From Chitinophagales bacterium (GTDB taxonomy: Bacteria > Bacteroidota > Bacteroidia > Chitinophagales > UBA10324): a stretch of 64,000 bases of DNA. The notes below the pieces were generated by a model, which made no database searches, had not been told where the DNA came from, and saw nothing but the letters and a program-made list of their open reading frames with translations. A program made the position numbers and the translations under genes. This document shows positions 46,926-57,144 of this stretch, piece after piece. The stretch is from the NCBI GenBank assembly GCA_013816805.1, contig JACDDS010000004.1, forward strand, positions 164,051-228,050, in the 5' to 3' direction. The stretch's first letter is position 1. The number at the start of each line of letters is the position of its first letter.

Positions 46926-47249
46926 ATGAATTTAAGACGTGATGTATTTCAGGCCATAGCAGACCCTACAAGAAGGGCTATTTTGTTGTTAGTGGCTTCC
47001 CAGGCAATTACAGCCGGAGCAATAGCCTCAAACTTTATCACAGCCAGACCCACCGTTTCAAAACACCTGCAGATACTCACCGAGTGCGGATTGCTCAATC
47101 AGGAGCAAAACGGCAGGGAAATTTTCTATCTCATCAATGCAAAAAAAATGAAAGAAGTAGCCGACTTTATTGAGCCATTCCGCAAAATGTGGGATGACAG
47201 GTTTAATAAATTGGAAACAATTATGAAAAAATACAAATCAAAAAAATAG
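46926..47249 (+). CDS. ArsR family winged-helix regulator
   Basis: The 107-residue protein has the ArsR-type winged helix-turn-helix: [19 protein letters not shown] at the start, the recognition helix region [20 protein letters not shown] and the wing [14 protein letters not shown]. It has only one Cys and lacks a CxC metal motif. It is thus of the non-metal type that is commonly encoded upstream of SRPBCC and DoxX genes, as here. It probably represses its own operon through the paired operators at 46881-46922. The next gene begins 6 bases downstream. Confidence 0.93.
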   Translation: MNLRRDVFQAIADPTRRAILLLVASQAITAGAIASNFITARPTVSKHLQILTECGLLNQEQNGREIFYLINAKKMKEVADFIEPFRKMWDDRFNKLETIMKKYKSKK

Positions 47250-47255
47250 AATAAC

Positions 47256-47723
47256 ATGGAACAAAAAACAAAAATCAATGCCGAAGACGGCAAACAGGAA
47301 TTAGTGATCACCAGGGAATTTGACCTGCCATTGGAGCTACTTTTTAAAGCGTATGTGGAACCAGAAATTGTGGAGCAATGGATGGGAACGAAAGTGCTGA
47401 AACTCGAAAGTAAAAAACACGGCAGTTACCAGATTGAAACATCCGATCCAAAAGGGAACGTCGCTTTCCGTGCCAATGGAGTGATCCATGAGTTTGTTCC
47501 CAACCGGAAAATCACCCGCACATTTGAAATGGAGAATACGCCATTTGGCGTTCAGCTTGAGATTTATGAATTTGAACAACTTACTGATGACACCAGCAAA
47601 CTCAGGATGCATGTTATATATGAATCCGTTGCTCACAGAGACCAGGTGCTGCAGCTACCCTTTGCGCAAGGCATTAATTTGGCACATAACCGGATACAAG
47701 AAATCGTAAACCGCCTTCGCTAA
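47256..47723 (+). CDS. SRPBCC (AHSA1-type) domain protein
   Basis: The 155-residue protein has the START-like AHSA1 pattern: LVITREFDLPLELLFKAYVE near the start, EIVEQWMGTKVLKLES, VIHEFVPNRKITRTFEM and a C-terminal helix (LAHNRIQEIVNRL). This fold forms a hydrophobic cavity for small molecules, but the ligand is unknown. The gene lies 6 bases after the ArsR gene and 37 bases before the DoxX gene, as in a widespread Bacteroidota operon. Confidence 0.92.
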   Translation: MEQKTKINAEDGKQELVITREFDLPLELLFKAYVEPEIVEQWMGTKVLKLESKKHGSYQIETSDPKGNVAFRANGVIHEFVPNRKITRTFEMENTPFGVQLEIYEFEQLTDDTSKLRMHVIYESVAHRDQVLQLPFAQGINLAHNRIQEIVNRLR

Positions 47724-47760
47724 AGCTATTGCGGTCGGAAGGCAAATTAAATAACACACT

Positions 47761-48150
47761 ATGGAAAAGAGAAATAAAATCATCTATTGGATTGTTACTG
47801 TCTGGCTTGCATTAGGAATGCTGTCAACCGGAGCAGTACAGTTATTCAAAGGGAAAGAGGGACAAGGTGGGGTTGATATGATAACACATCTGGGCTATCC
47901 TCTTTATTTGCTAACATTGCTCGCTATATGGAAAATCTCCGGCGTTATAGCATTGCTTATTCCTAAATTTCCACTACTAAAAGAATGGGCCTATGCAGGC
48001 TTTTTCTTTGCCATGACGGGAGCAATATTTTCGCATATTGCATCGGGCAATTCCGTAACTGAAATATTACCTTCAATACTACTTCTGATCCTGGCTTTGG
48101 TATTGTGGTATTTCAGACCTGCCGATAGAAAAATCATTACAATTAATTGA
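47761..48150 (+). CDS. DoxX-like family membrane protein
   Basis: A 129-residue protein with four membrane helices and the DoxX-like (PF13564-type) pattern: YWIVTVWLALGMLSTGAVQL, HLGYPLYLLTLLAIWKISGV, EWAYAGFFFAMTGAIFSHIA and ILPSILLLILALVLWYF. It is the third gene of the ArsR-SRPBCC-DoxX set and is probably controlled by the same operators. Its activity is unknown. Confidence 0.9.
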   Translation: MEKRNKIIYWIVTVWLALGMLSTGAVQLFKGKEGQGGVDMITHLGYPLYLLTLLAIWKISGVIALLIPKFPLLKEWAYAGFFFAMTGAIFSHIASGNSVTEILPSILLLILALVLWYFRPADRKIITIN

Positions 48151-48205
48151 GTTAATAAAAATGACTTCGTAAATAAATCGATATAACAATTCACCTCTGC
48201 ATAGT

Positions 48206-48787
<582 letters not shown>

Positions 48788-48807
48788 ATTTCTCAAAAAA
48801 AGATTTT

Positions 48808-49401
48808 ATGACAAAGAGTGAAATGAATCCTAAAGCAGACTGGTATTTTAATAAAGAGAAAAGGTGGCAGGAAGAAATCAGGAGATTGAGAATTATTGTT
48901 CTTGATTATAACCTTACTGAAGATTTGAAGTGGGGTTGCCCCTGTTACTCATTGGAGAAGAAGAACATTGTTCTAATTCATGTGTTTAAAGAATACTGTG
49001 CCCTTTTGTTTTTTAAAGGAGCACTGTTACACGATACCAATAGTATTCTTATTCAACAAACGGAAAATGTGCAGGCAGCCCGGCAGATTCGTTTTACTAA
49101 TGTGCGCGAAATAGTTAAAATGGAAAAAATAGTGAAAGCCTATATTCATGAAGCCATTGAAGTGGAAAGAGCAGGTTTGAAAGTACCCTTAAAAAAGACT
49201 AAAGAATTCAGCATGCCTGAAGAGTTTCAAAATAAATTAGATCAAGTTCCTGCTTTAAAAACTGCTTTTGAATCATTAACACCGGGACGGCAAAGAGGAT
49301 ATCTTCTTTATTTTTCCTCAGCCAAACAATCCAAAACCCGCGAGGTGAGAATTGAAAAATATGTGCAGAATATTTTTGATGGAAAGGGATTAGAGGATTA
49401 A
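48808..49401 (+). CDS. YdeI/OmpD-associated family protein (DUF1801-like)
   Basis: The 197-residue protein follows the YdeI family: an N-terminal DUF1801-like domain (MNPKADWYFNKEKRWQEEIR, LTEDLKWGCPCYSLEKKNIV, FKEYCALLFFKGALLHD) and a C-terminal helical part with the LTPGRQRGYLLYFSSAKQSK motif (the usual bacteriocin-protection YdeI signature) and TREVRIEKYVQNIFDGKG. E. coli YdeI has been linked to peptide resistance, but a direct function is not established. It is the last gene of the rightward series that begins at the ArsR promoter. Confidence 0.9.
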   Translation: MTKSEMNPKADWYFNKEKRWQEEIRRLRIIVLDYNLTEDLKWGCPCYSLEKKNIVLIHVFKEYCALLFFKGALLHDTNSILIQQTENVQAARQIRFTNVREIVKMEKIVKAYIHEAIEVERAGLKVPLKKTKEFSMPEEFQNKLDQVPALKTAFESLTPGRQRGYLLYFSSAKQSKTREVRIEKYVQNIFDGKGLED

Positions 49402-49487
49402 AACATGGATGAGAAAAGTAAATCAGTTAGTTTATAATTCCGCGCCTAAAACAGGTAAAACTAAAGATGCCATATGGAATTCTTAAA

Positions 49488-50468
49488 TTATTTAGGTACG
49501 CTGTTTTCTTCCTTTGCTTTTTTCCGGAAATACTTTCTCAATAAAAAATTGTGCTGAAGTCCTTCCAAATCTTCATTAAGCTTTTGGGAGCTGCTGTCTA
49601 AGTTCTTGATTGCAGACTTGAGATCCAGTGCAGTCTGTTCATCATGAAGCAATACACCTGCAGGGCTATTAGTGTTGTTCAAGTCTTTTGTAGCCTCTTT
49701 CATATTCGTAACAACATCGGAAGCCGAAGCAGCAACTTCCTGCAATTTCGAAGTGGTAACTTTAAGGGATTTAAAAACAGTAGTATCGGTAACCAGGTTA
49801 TTCGCAAGGCTATTTTTCTGATTTAGCTTGTTTCCATATTCCGTCAGAGAAGCAGTTAGTTGTGCGGCTTTTGATGAAGCTTTTTGCAAGGAAGCAATGG
49901 TAGTGTTGATGTTAGTATATAAAGCATCATCGTTGAGCAATTTACCAAGGCTTCCTTCTCCTGCATTAATTCTTTTGGTAATTGCCTTAAAATCGGTGGT
50001 GATCTCGAGCAGATTCTTATTATTTGCCTGGAAAGTATTCATCATAGAATCCGTGGTTAATGTATATTCTATGCCCAAAGTATCTCCTTCTACCACAGCA
50101 TCCACGGTGGATGAACCACCATAAATCACAATGATCTTATTACCGATCAGCCCATCTGTGCTTATTTTCACCTTGGCATCTTTACGGATATACTGTTGCG
50201 ATTTCTCATCTATCTTCATTTGCACTTTTACTTGTGATTTACCATAAAAGTCCAAGTCATTCACGGTACCTATTTTCACTCCGGAGAACCAGACATTATT
50301 TCCGCGTTGCAATCCGTTTACATCATTAAAAATGGTAGTAACGGTCATCTTTTTTACAAAGCTGTTATGCAGATTCCCGATGGCAAGAATACCCGCAAGC
50401 AGGAACATAAGACCCAGAAAGATGAATAGCCCTACTATTATTGCGCGTCTGTTTGGATTGGATTTCAT
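49488..50468 (-). CDS. mlaD: MlaD family (MCE domain) lipid-transport protein
   Basis: The 326-residue protein has an N-terminal membrane helix (RAIIVGLFIFLGLMFLLAGI) and one MCE domain (VTTIFNDVNGLQRGNNVWFS, GVKIGTVNDLDFYGKSQVKV, STDGLIGNKIIVIYGG). A long helical region follows that probably forms the periplasmic tube or needle. MCE proteins bind phospholipid and carry it between membranes. It begins 5 bases after the ATPase gene and is the last gene of mlaE-mlaF-mlaD. Periplasmic, anchored in the inner membrane. Confidence 0.93.
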   Translation of the reverse strand: MKSNPNRRAIIVGLFIFLGLMFLLAGILAIGNLHNSFVKKMTVTTIFNDVNGLQRGNNVWFSGVKIGTVNDLDFYGKSQVKVQMKIDEKSQQYIRKDAKVKISTDGLIGNKIIVIYGGSSTVDAVVEGDTLGIEYTLTTDSMMNTFQANNKNLLEITTDFKAITKRINAGEGSLGKLLNDDALYTNINTTIASLQKASSKAAQLTASLTEYGNKLNQKNSLANNLVTDTTVFKSLKVTTSKLQEVAASASDVVTNMKEATKDLNNTNSPAGVLLHDEQTALDLKSAIKNLDSSSQKLNEDLEGLQHNFLLRKYFRKKAKEENSVPK

Positions 50469-50473
50469 TTTTA

Positions 50474-51247
50474 TTATTGTATAAAATTGTAGTCAAAAAA
50501 ACTTTTTACCCTTTCCTCCTGGGTATCAAATACCTCTTCAAAGCTTCCCTGCCTTAAAAATTTTCCGTCTAGCAGCATGGCAAGACGATCGCCCGTAACT
50601 TTAGCACAGGTAAGATCATGGGTGATAATAATAGAACTGGTGTGGTATCTTTCTTTTACCTCATTGATTAATTCATTGATTTCTATACAGGTGATTGGAT
50701 CTAAACCTGCTGTAGGCTCATCATAGAGCATAATCTCGGGCCGCAGGATGAGTGTTCGGGCGACACCTATTCTTTTTCGCTGGCCGCCGGATAGCTCTGA
50801 AGGCATCTGGTTAATGGTCTGCTCAAGCCCGACCGCTTCCAGCACTTCCTCCACTGCATCGCTGATCTCTTTACCGGTTAGATTTTTTTGGTTCCTAACC
50901 AATGGAAATTCCAAATTTTCACGAACATTCATACTGTCGTATAATGCACTGCTCTGAAACGAAAAGCCAATTTTCATCCGGAGTTCCCGCAGTTCTTTGC
51001 CATCCAGCAGATCTACCTGGCTGCCAAGAACATTTACCATGCCTTCATCAGGTTTCAGTAACCCTGAGATAATTTTTATAAGAACTGATTTTCCGCTTCC
51101 GGAACGCCCGAGCACTACTACGTTTTCGCGCTTAAAAACATCAAGATCAATACCGCGAAGCACCTGCAGATCCCCAAAAGACTTATACAAGCCCCTGATG
51201 GAGATTACTGCCTGTTCATTATTTATATCTGGCTGACCGTTCTCCAT
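50474..51247 (-). CDS. mlaF: ABC transporter ATP-binding protein, MlaF type
   Basis: A 257-residue ATPase with Walker A (VVLGRSGSGKSVLIKIISG), Q-loop (GFSFQSSALYDSMNVRENL), signature motif (SELSGGQRKRIGVARTL), Walker B (PEIMLYDEPTAGLDPITCIE) and H-loop (SSIIITHDLTCAKVTGD). These match the MlaF/Ttg2A lipid-transport ATPases. ATG 51247 begins 7 bases after mlaE stops; the frame extending to 51307 would overlap mlaE. It drives the MlaE permease with MlaD. Confidence 0.94.
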   Translation of the reverse strand: MENGQPDINNEQAVISIRGLYKSFGDLQVLRGIDLDVFKRENVVVLGRSGSGKSVLIKIISGLLKPDEGMVNVLGSQVDLLDGKELRELRMKIGFSFQSSALYDSMNVRENLEFPLVRNQKNLTGKEISDAVEEVLEAVGLEQTINQMPSELSGGQRKRIGVARTLILRPEIMLYDEPTAGLDPITCIEINELINEVKERYHTSSIIITHDLTCAKVTGDRLAMLLDGKFLRQGSFEEVFDTQEERVKSFFDYNFIQ

Positions 51248-51254
51248 AATTAAA

Positions 51255-52022
51255 TTAAAAATAGCGAATCCAGTTAGTGAGCTGTACGATAATAATTTCC
51301 TCCACAAAGATCAGGAACATAGAAAGTACGACTGCTGCATTGGCCGCCCTCCCCACTCCTTGTGTTCCCTGAGATGCATTGAAGCCTTTATAACAGCCCA
51401 CTATTCCAATTGTAAATCCATAGGCAAAAGCCTTAAAGACAGATGAAAAAACATCGAGAAAAGTGATCTGTGCAAACGCCTCTTCAAAGAAAGTGATAAA
51501 GCTGGTTAGTTCATGTGAGTGAACATCGAGATAGGCTCCCATCAAACCCACAAAGGCGCAATACATCATTAAAATAGGTACTGTAATAGTGGTGGCTAAA
51601 ACTCGGGTAACCACCAGGAATTTAAAGGGATTAACAGCAGAAACTTCCATAGCGTCTATCTGCTCCGTCACCTTCATGGAACCCAGCTCTGCTCCTATAT
51701 TTGATCCTACCTTGCCTGCACAAATAAGCGCCGTTACCAATGGTGCAAGCGCTCTCACGAGTGCGATCGCTATCAATGAAGGCAGCCATGAGGATGCCCC
51801 GAAGGCAGCTAACGAAGGACGGGACTGTTTGGTAAAAACTATACCGGTCACAAAACCAGTAAGCGTTATGAGCGGTAACGATCTAAAACCAACTTCCAGG
51901 CATTGCTTTATTACTTCCCTCCATTCAAATGGAGCTTGAAAAGATTCTTTTATAAAACGGGTTATAAATTTATACCCGCTATAAACATCAATAAAAAGCT
52001 GATCCAGTTTTTTTGTAAACAA
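51255..52022 (-). CDS. mlaE: MlaE family lipid-transport permease
   Basis: The 255-residue protein shows the MlaE/YrbE pattern: SLPLITLTGFVTGIVFTKQS, the conserved ALVRALAPLVTALICAGKVG and IGAELGSMKVTEQIDAMEVS motifs, and FAYGFTIGIVGCYKGFNASQ near the end, with about five or six membrane segments. It is the inner-membrane permease of the Mla-type ABC transporter. The first possible start is TTG at 52022; an in-frame TAG lies just upstream and no early ATG exists, so a TTG start is the best reading. It leads the operon mlaE-mlaF-mlaD. Confidence 0.93.
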   Translation of the reverse strand: MFTKKLDQLFIDVYSGYKFITRFIKESFQAPFEWREVIKQCLEVGFRSLPLITLTGFVTGIVFTKQSRPSLAAFGASSWLPSLIAIALVRALAPLVTALICAGKVGSNIGAELGSMKVTEQIDAMEVSAVNPFKFLVVTRVLATTITVPILMMYCAFVGLMGAYLDVHSHELTSFITFFEEAFAQITFLDVFSSVFKAFAYGFTIGIVGCYKGFNASQGTQGVGRAANAAVVLSMFLIFVEEIIIVQLTNWIRYF

Positions 52023-52594
52023 ATGGGTCTATTTTAAAATTTTACTGGCTTATCTACAAAAAGAAAGATAATGGATTATGAATTAAATAGGAGCGCATAA
52101 ATACCACAATTTTTACAAACATTATATCCTTGAGGTATTAACTATTTGCAACCACTGGCGATTAGAATATCAATGTTAAGTGGAATCGGCAGCAATCTGA
52201 AAGCAAAGCCACATCCTGTGATTTTAGCGCCTCCTGAAAATTATCGAGCTAAAATTTTACTAATAAGACTACCAGTTTTCAGGCGAATCAAATAAACTTC
52301 TTTTAGCAAAAAATATTTCTAAAAATAACAGGAATAGTTACCGGGATTCTTATATTAATATATTGCATTCAGACCTGTTAACTTAAGGAATTATAAGCTG
52401 CTTTTAAAATTCCTGGGTTCTCGTTTAAAACTTTTTTTCACTCAATTCAATAGAGTTATTCTTTCTCTTTATTTTCGCCGCGTGAAAAAAGACAGTTTCA
52501 ATACTAACCAATACGTGATCAGGAGTATATAATACTGATAAGAAAGACACCATAAATATTTAATTATTAGCTCAAAAGTTAAATAATACTGCAC
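52023..52594. other. Long AT-rich intergenic region
   Basis: About 570 bases between the divergent mlaE and porin genes. Several short AT-rich tracts are present; no clear TAnnTTTG box, hairpin or gene was recognised. It must hold promoters for both flanking genes. Confidence 0.5.
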
Positions 52595-53986
52595 ATGAAA
52601 AAGCTTTTACCTATTTCGGGATACCATTTATGGGTTCTATTATTGTTTGCTTTGTTGGTTTTAAACAGTGCGATAGATGTCAGTGCCCAAACCGTGACAA
52701 TATCCGGCCTGTTCCGGCCTCGTTTGGAAGTGCAGTATGGATATAAAGTTCCTCCGGATACTTCCAGCACACCACAGTTTCTATTATCACAGCGTACCCG
52801 CCTGATGGCAGCCTATAACAGCAATCGCTTCAATGCCTTTATCAGCATTCAGGATGCCCGCATCTGGGGTGATGAGGTACAGGCAAGCGATGTGCCTTCG
52901 CTTGGCTTACACGAGGCCTGGATACAATACAACTTTTCAAACAAGATAGGCTTACGGGCAGGCCGCCAGGAATTAAAATATGATAATAAGCGGTTGCTTA
53001 CGGATGGCGATTGGCCTCAGCAAGGGCGTGCTCATGATGCAATGGTTTTAAAATTAAACCTTGATCAGGGATGGAGAGTGGATGCTGCTGCATCCTATAA
53101 CCAGCAGGCACAAACTTTTTTTGGTGATTACTACGGACTGAGCAATTACAAAACACTTGATTTTTTATGGGCTAATAAATCCAAAACAGACACAAATTAT
53201 ACGTACAGTATCTCAGGAATAATCCTGGGAGATGGTTACCAATCACCCGATACCAGCGGTATTGTGATGCGCTACACTTACGGCATAAATTCCAGCCTCG
53301 ACTACCACAGGTGGGGCGTTAATTTAGAGGGATACGGACAGAGCGGGAAAACGCGGACATTCAATCAAAGCGGAAATATTGTTCCCAGCTCTTTTCAAAA
53401 AATATCGGCGTACATGTTCTCTGTAAATCCGTGGATACAGGCAACAAAAAACCTGCAGGTTGGAGCAGGGATTGATTATTTGTCAGGCAGCAATTCAGTT
53501 GATACAGCAAATGCCATTGACCCGAATATTATCTATCCCAACCTTGATGGAACTACCCATACTTTTAACCCCGCATTTGGTGCAGGGGATAAATTTTATG
53601 GCAAGATTGATATCTTCGTAAATATTCCAACTGATACGCGTAATGGTGGGTTAATTGATGCCTATCTGAATTTAAAGTACACTTACGATAACTGGAATTT
53701 CGGAGCTGCGTATCATTATTTTGCCTTGCAGAACAAGGTGGTTGATGTAGAGAACCCCGGCAAAGGTTTAGGTAAGACTCTGGGCAGCGAATTAGATTTT
53801 GCAGCCATAAAAGACATTACCAAAGAGATCAATTTAAATACGGGTTTAGCGCTTTATTTTCCAACACGCTCCATGGAATTTGTAAAGGCAAGCGGCTTCT
53901 CACAGATTGGCGGACCTAAGGTTACTGCTGCATACTTTTACCTGATGGTCACGTTCAGGCCGGTTTTTTTCAGCAATGCCAAATAA
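52595..53986 (+). CDS. Alginate-export family outer-membrane porin
   Basis: A 463-residue protein with a signal peptide ending in VSAQ. A long beta-barrel follows whose strands match the alginate export domain: TVTISGLFRPRLEVQYGYKV, QRTRLMAAYNSNRFNAFISI, LGLHEAWIQYNFSNKIGLRA, GRQELKYDNKRLLTDGDWPQ and repeated Tyr/Phe-ended strands to the C-terminal YFYLMVTFRPVFF. The family includes AlgE, an anionic-polysaccharide porin, but members in Bacteroidota have varied or unknown substrates. It is a single gene after a long promoter region. Confidence 0.88.
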   Translation: MKKLLPISGYHLWVLLLFALLVLNSAIDVSAQTVTISGLFRPRLEVQYGYKVPPDTSSTPQFLLSQRTRLMAAYNSNRFNAFISIQDARIWGDEVQASDVPSLGLHEAWIQYNFSNKIGLRAGRQELKYDNKRLLTDGDWPQQGRAHDAMVLKLNLDQGWRVDAAASYNQQAQTFFGDYYGLSNYKTLDFLWANKSKTDTNYTYSISGIILGDGYQSPDTSGIVMRYTYGINSSLDYHRWGVNLEGYGQSGKTRTFNQSGNIVPSSFQKISAYMFSVNPWIQATKNLQVGAGIDYLSGSNSVDTANAIDPNIIYPNLDGTTHTFNPAFGAGDKFYGKIDIFVNIPTDTRNGGLIDAYLNLKYTYDNWNFGAAYHYFALQNKVVDVENPGKGLGKTLGSELDFAAIKDITKEINLNTGLALYFPTRSMEFVKASGFSQIGGPKVTAAYFYLMVTFRPVFFSNAK

Positions 53987-54068
53987 AAAATCTTTGGTGT
54001 AGCCGGAAGAAATTTCTTTTGTTATCGTTTTCAGATAGATTAATTTGCGCGCCATATAAACCTATTGA

Positions 54069-54956
54069 ATGAAAAAAAAAGGTACTCTATCGGATAAACT
54101 GAAAAATTATTCACTGTTGGCCGGTTCGGTCATGGCTTCATCCCTCGCGGCACAGGCGCAGGTAATTTATACAGATATAAGCCCTGATAAGGTATTAGGC
54201 GGATCAGTACCTTCCTCTTTTCCTGATGTGCAGATAGATTCGCTGGATTTAAATAATGATGGTGTAACTGATTTCAAAATCATCCTTAAATTCTATGGTA
54301 TTGATGACTCCATTCCAGGATATAATTTCCGTGAGCATATGGAAGGTGTTGAATTAGGCAATTCTGTCGGCTCTTATGAGGCTGGGGGTTATGCTGCTAT
54401 TGCGCTTCAATTTAAATCCGGAGACAGCATTCCTCAAAATCTATTTGCTCCTTTTTTTCACTCGGTTAATTTTGCTTTTCAATCGGGATCATCTACGGTG
54501 CCTTTTTGGAAAAATGAAAAAGATACGTATATAGGATTAAAATTAACAATAGGTGCAGATGTTCATTACGGCTGGCTTCGCCTCGATGCAAATACTGATT
54601 CACTCATTCCAGGTATTACATTAAAAGATTTTGCGTACCAGGAAACTTCTAATGTAAAGATAGCCGCAGGTGAAGGCCTGGTTAATGGAGTTTCTTCTCT
54701 ACAAAACCAAAATTCTTCGATTATTTTTCCGAATCCCTCTAACGGGCAATGCACTGTGCGACTTGGGCATATTATAAATGGACTTATGCATGCATCGGTA
54801 ACAGATCAGTTAGGCAGAATAGTATATGAAAATAACTTTACTGGGGATGTAAATGAACTTCATTTAGACTTATCCGATCTTATACCCGGAAACTATTTTA
54901 TCAGCATAAAATCAGCATCCGTTGCATTTACTCAGAACTGGATTAAGAGTTTATAG
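54069..54956 (+). CDS. T9SS-exported secreted protein, function unknown
   Basis: The 295-residue protein has a long basic signal peptide (MKKKGTLSDKLKNYSLLAGS..., cut near AQAQ). A beta-rich domain follows with an acidic calcium-type loop (DSLDLNNDGVTDFKI) and a GWLRLDANTDS segment, resembling secreted proteins that begin with an FG-GAP-like motif. A T9SS sorting domain begins at IIFPNPSNGQ near residue 222. No catalytic motif was recognised. It is 82 bases after the porin gene and 67 bases before the second arylsulfotransferase-like gene, all on one strand. Confidence 0.72.
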   Translation: MKKKGTLSDKLKNYSLLAGSVMASSLAAQAQVIYTDISPDKVLGGSVPSSFPDVQIDSLDLNNDGVTDFKIILKFYGIDDSIPGYNFREHMEGVELGNSVGSYEAGGYAAIALQFKSGDSIPQNLFAPFFHSVNFAFQSGSSTVPFWKNEKDTYIGLKLTIGADVHYGWLRLDANTDSLIPGITLKDFAYQETSNVKIAAGEGLVNGVSSLQNQNSSIIFPNPSNGQCTVRLGHIINGLMHASVTDQLGRIVYENNFTGDVNELHLDLSDLIPGNYFISIKSASVAFTQNWIKSL

Positions 54957-55023
54957 CTATCAGCATTTATATACTATTCCAAATCTACCTTAATTTAATA
55001 TTCATCACCGGAATTAAACTACC

Positions 55024-56901
55024 ATGAAAAAAACTATTCTCCTGATTACACTTGCCTGCTGCTGTTTTTTATTACAAAAGGCCTCGGCCCAATTCGAATA
55101 TGTTTATCCAAAAAATCACAGCACCAACGAATTTCCAAATACGCATCTTATCCTTAGAAATGGCGAAGCTATAGATGCACAATCCGTTACCGATGATAAG
55201 GTTGAATTAACGGGTTCTAAAAGTGGTAAAGTTTCTGCGAAGGCGGTGCTTTCTACAGATGGAAAAACGGTATGCATCACTCCTGCTGCTGCCTTTGCTT
55301 ATACTGAAACAGTTAGTGTAAAGGTGAATTATGGATTAAGGACTGTATCTGGTAAAATTATAAAAGGAACATCCTTTGATTTTTCTATCCGGCGTGAAAT
55401 GACCGATCAGGAAAAAAATCAATTGCAGGAATACCTCGATACGCATGACGATGACGGTAATTTAATTAATGACCCGAATCAGCAATCAACATATGTTCCT
55501 GCTCCACAAGTTTCGGCGAGGAGCACTGCCCTACCCTTCATACTGATCTTTACCAATAATAATCCTGCACCAGGCAGAATTTTTTTCAACAGGAACAGCG
55601 GCACTACACCGCAGACTTCTGCTGAGATCGGATACGGAATCATGGAATCCAATGGCGATTCCGTCTTTAATCAGACTTCATCGGGTGATGGAATCAATTT
55701 CCATGTAAATTATAACGGGTATCTCACTGCTCTGAGGCAAATAAATGGAATTGATACCGGAATTATCGTATTGGATTCCAGCTACAATGAGCTTGAGGAA
55801 GTTCATTGTGCAAACGGACTGGAACCCAGCCAGCACGAACAACTTTTTTTTCCTGACGGTACTAAATGGTTTTCTATCTATGACTGGGTTTCTATGAACT
55901 TAAGTGGAAATGGTGGCGGTGATGCAACCCCGGTAAATATCTGCTGGATACAGGAATTGGATGCTAATGGCAATGTGATATTCATCTGGCGATCGGATCA
56001 GTATTTTACGGTGACGGATGCTGCCCCTGATATTCTTTTAACGATCAATGCGACTACCTATGATCCCTGGCACTTAAATTCTATGTACCTCGATAATGAT
56101 GGAAATATGATCGCTTCATTCCGGAATATGGATCGCGTTGTAAAGATCAATACTACGAATGGAACAATCATGTGGCAATGGGGCGGACTAGGTTCCACCT
56201 TTAATGAGTTTGTGACGACCAACGATCCCAATGGTGGCTTCAGTCATGAGCATCACGTTCATAGAATTGAAAATGGCCATATCTTAATGTTTGATAATGG
56301 AAATCTTCAGGACCCAGTAAATAACCTTAACAATAAATCTCAGCCAAAAGAATATATTCTGGATGAAGTAAACCACACTGCAAATTGTGTGTGGTATTAC
56401 ACTCACCCGCAGGTAAATGGCTTTAACATGTTTACAAAAAACCAGGGCAGCGCCATTCGTCTTCCAAATGGAAATACCATCATTGGATATGGGCTACCAA
56501 ATAAGCAGGGTCTGCCAAATGGTGCGGAGATAGATGTAAATAAAAATATTGTTTGGGAGTTCCGTTTCAAAGATTCAACCCAGTATAGCTATCGTGTTTA
56601 TAAGACAGAATGGAATCCTGTTACCGGTATTGCAAATATTAAGAAAGGAGTACAAAATTTAGAGGTGTTTCCTAATCCGAACAATGGAATGGTGCAAATA
56701 AAGACAGAAATCCCCAGCGCAAGTAATATCACTTATACCGTACTAAATACCTTAGGCCAGGTAGTCTTTACCAGAACTGAAAATTATCATTTTCAATCCT
56801 CCCCTGCCACCTTAGATCTTACCGGTCTTCGTAAAGGTTTTTATATTCTGAAGGTTTCGGCAGGTGATGTAAAAATGGCGGGGAATGTGATGATTCAATA
56901 G
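55024..56901 (+). CDS. Arylsulfotransferase-like T9SS-exported protein (copy 2)
   Basis: The 625-residue protein has a signal peptide, an Ig-like N-terminal domain (about 22-130), an arylsulfotransferase-type propeller and a T9SS sorting domain (LEVFPNPNNGMVQIK). It lacks the fibronectin domain of the other two copies. The ASST residues are kept in modified context: EPSQHEQLFFPDG, PWHLNSMYLDNDGN (His-x-Asn), MIASFRNMDRVVKIN (Arg) and GGFSHEHHVHRIENG. It is the most divergent of the three. It is followed by a nested hairpin at 56923, and the third copy converges on it. Confidence 0.83.
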   Translation: MKKTILLITLACCCFLLQKASAQFEYVYPKNHSTNEFPNTHLILRNGEAIDAQSVTDDKVELTGSKSGKVSAKAVLSTDGKTVCITPAAAFAYTETVSVKVNYGLRTVSGKIIKGTSFDFSIRREMTDQEKNQLQEYLDTHDDDGNLINDPNQQSTYVPAPQVSARSTALPFILIFTNNNPAPGRIFFNRNSGTTPQTSAEIGYGIMESNGDSVFNQTSSGDGINFHVNYNGYLTALRQINGIDTGIIVLDSSYNELEEVHCANGLEPSQHEQLFFPDGTKWFSIYDWVSMNLSGNGGGDATPVNICWIQELDANGNVIFIWRSDQYFTVTDAAPDILLTINATTYDPWHLNSMYLDNDGNMIASFRNMDRVVKINTTNGTIMWQWGGLGSTFNEFVTTNDPNGGFSHEHHVHRIENGHILMFDNGNLQDPVNNLNNKSQPKEYILDEVNHTANCVWYYTHPQVNGFNMFTKNQGSAIRLPNGNTIIGYGLPNKQGLPNGAEIDVNKNIVWEFRFKDSTQYSYRVYKTEWNPVTGIANIKKGVQNLEVFPNPNNGMVQIKTEIPSASNITYTVLNTLGQVVFTRTENYHFQSSPATLDLTGLRKGFYILKVSAGDVKMAGNVMIQ

Positions 56902-56922
56902 ACATATTTCTTAACAAATAAT

Positions 56923-56970
56923 AATCCCTGCTTACAGCCGTAAAACACTGTTTCAGGGATTTTATATTTT
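56923..56970 (+). terminator. Nested hairpin, probable terminator
   Basis: An outer perfect 8-base stem AATCCCTG (56923-56930) with CAGGGATT (56954-56961) and an inner stem ACAG / CTGT are followed by TTATATTTT. It lies 22 bases after the copy 2 gene. Confidence 0.65.
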
Positions 56971-57144
56971 AGGGATTGTGTTCCTAAGACATCCAAGCAT
57001 TTTTATCTGAATCTGAATTGTTGGATATTTTAAAGCTCAATTACTATAGTTTATAATCTTGGCGGAACATTTTATATATCTTATTTGCAGCCTCTTGGGT
57101 AAAGCATGAAATGTTATGAACCAATTTTTATTCCTGCAAATCTC

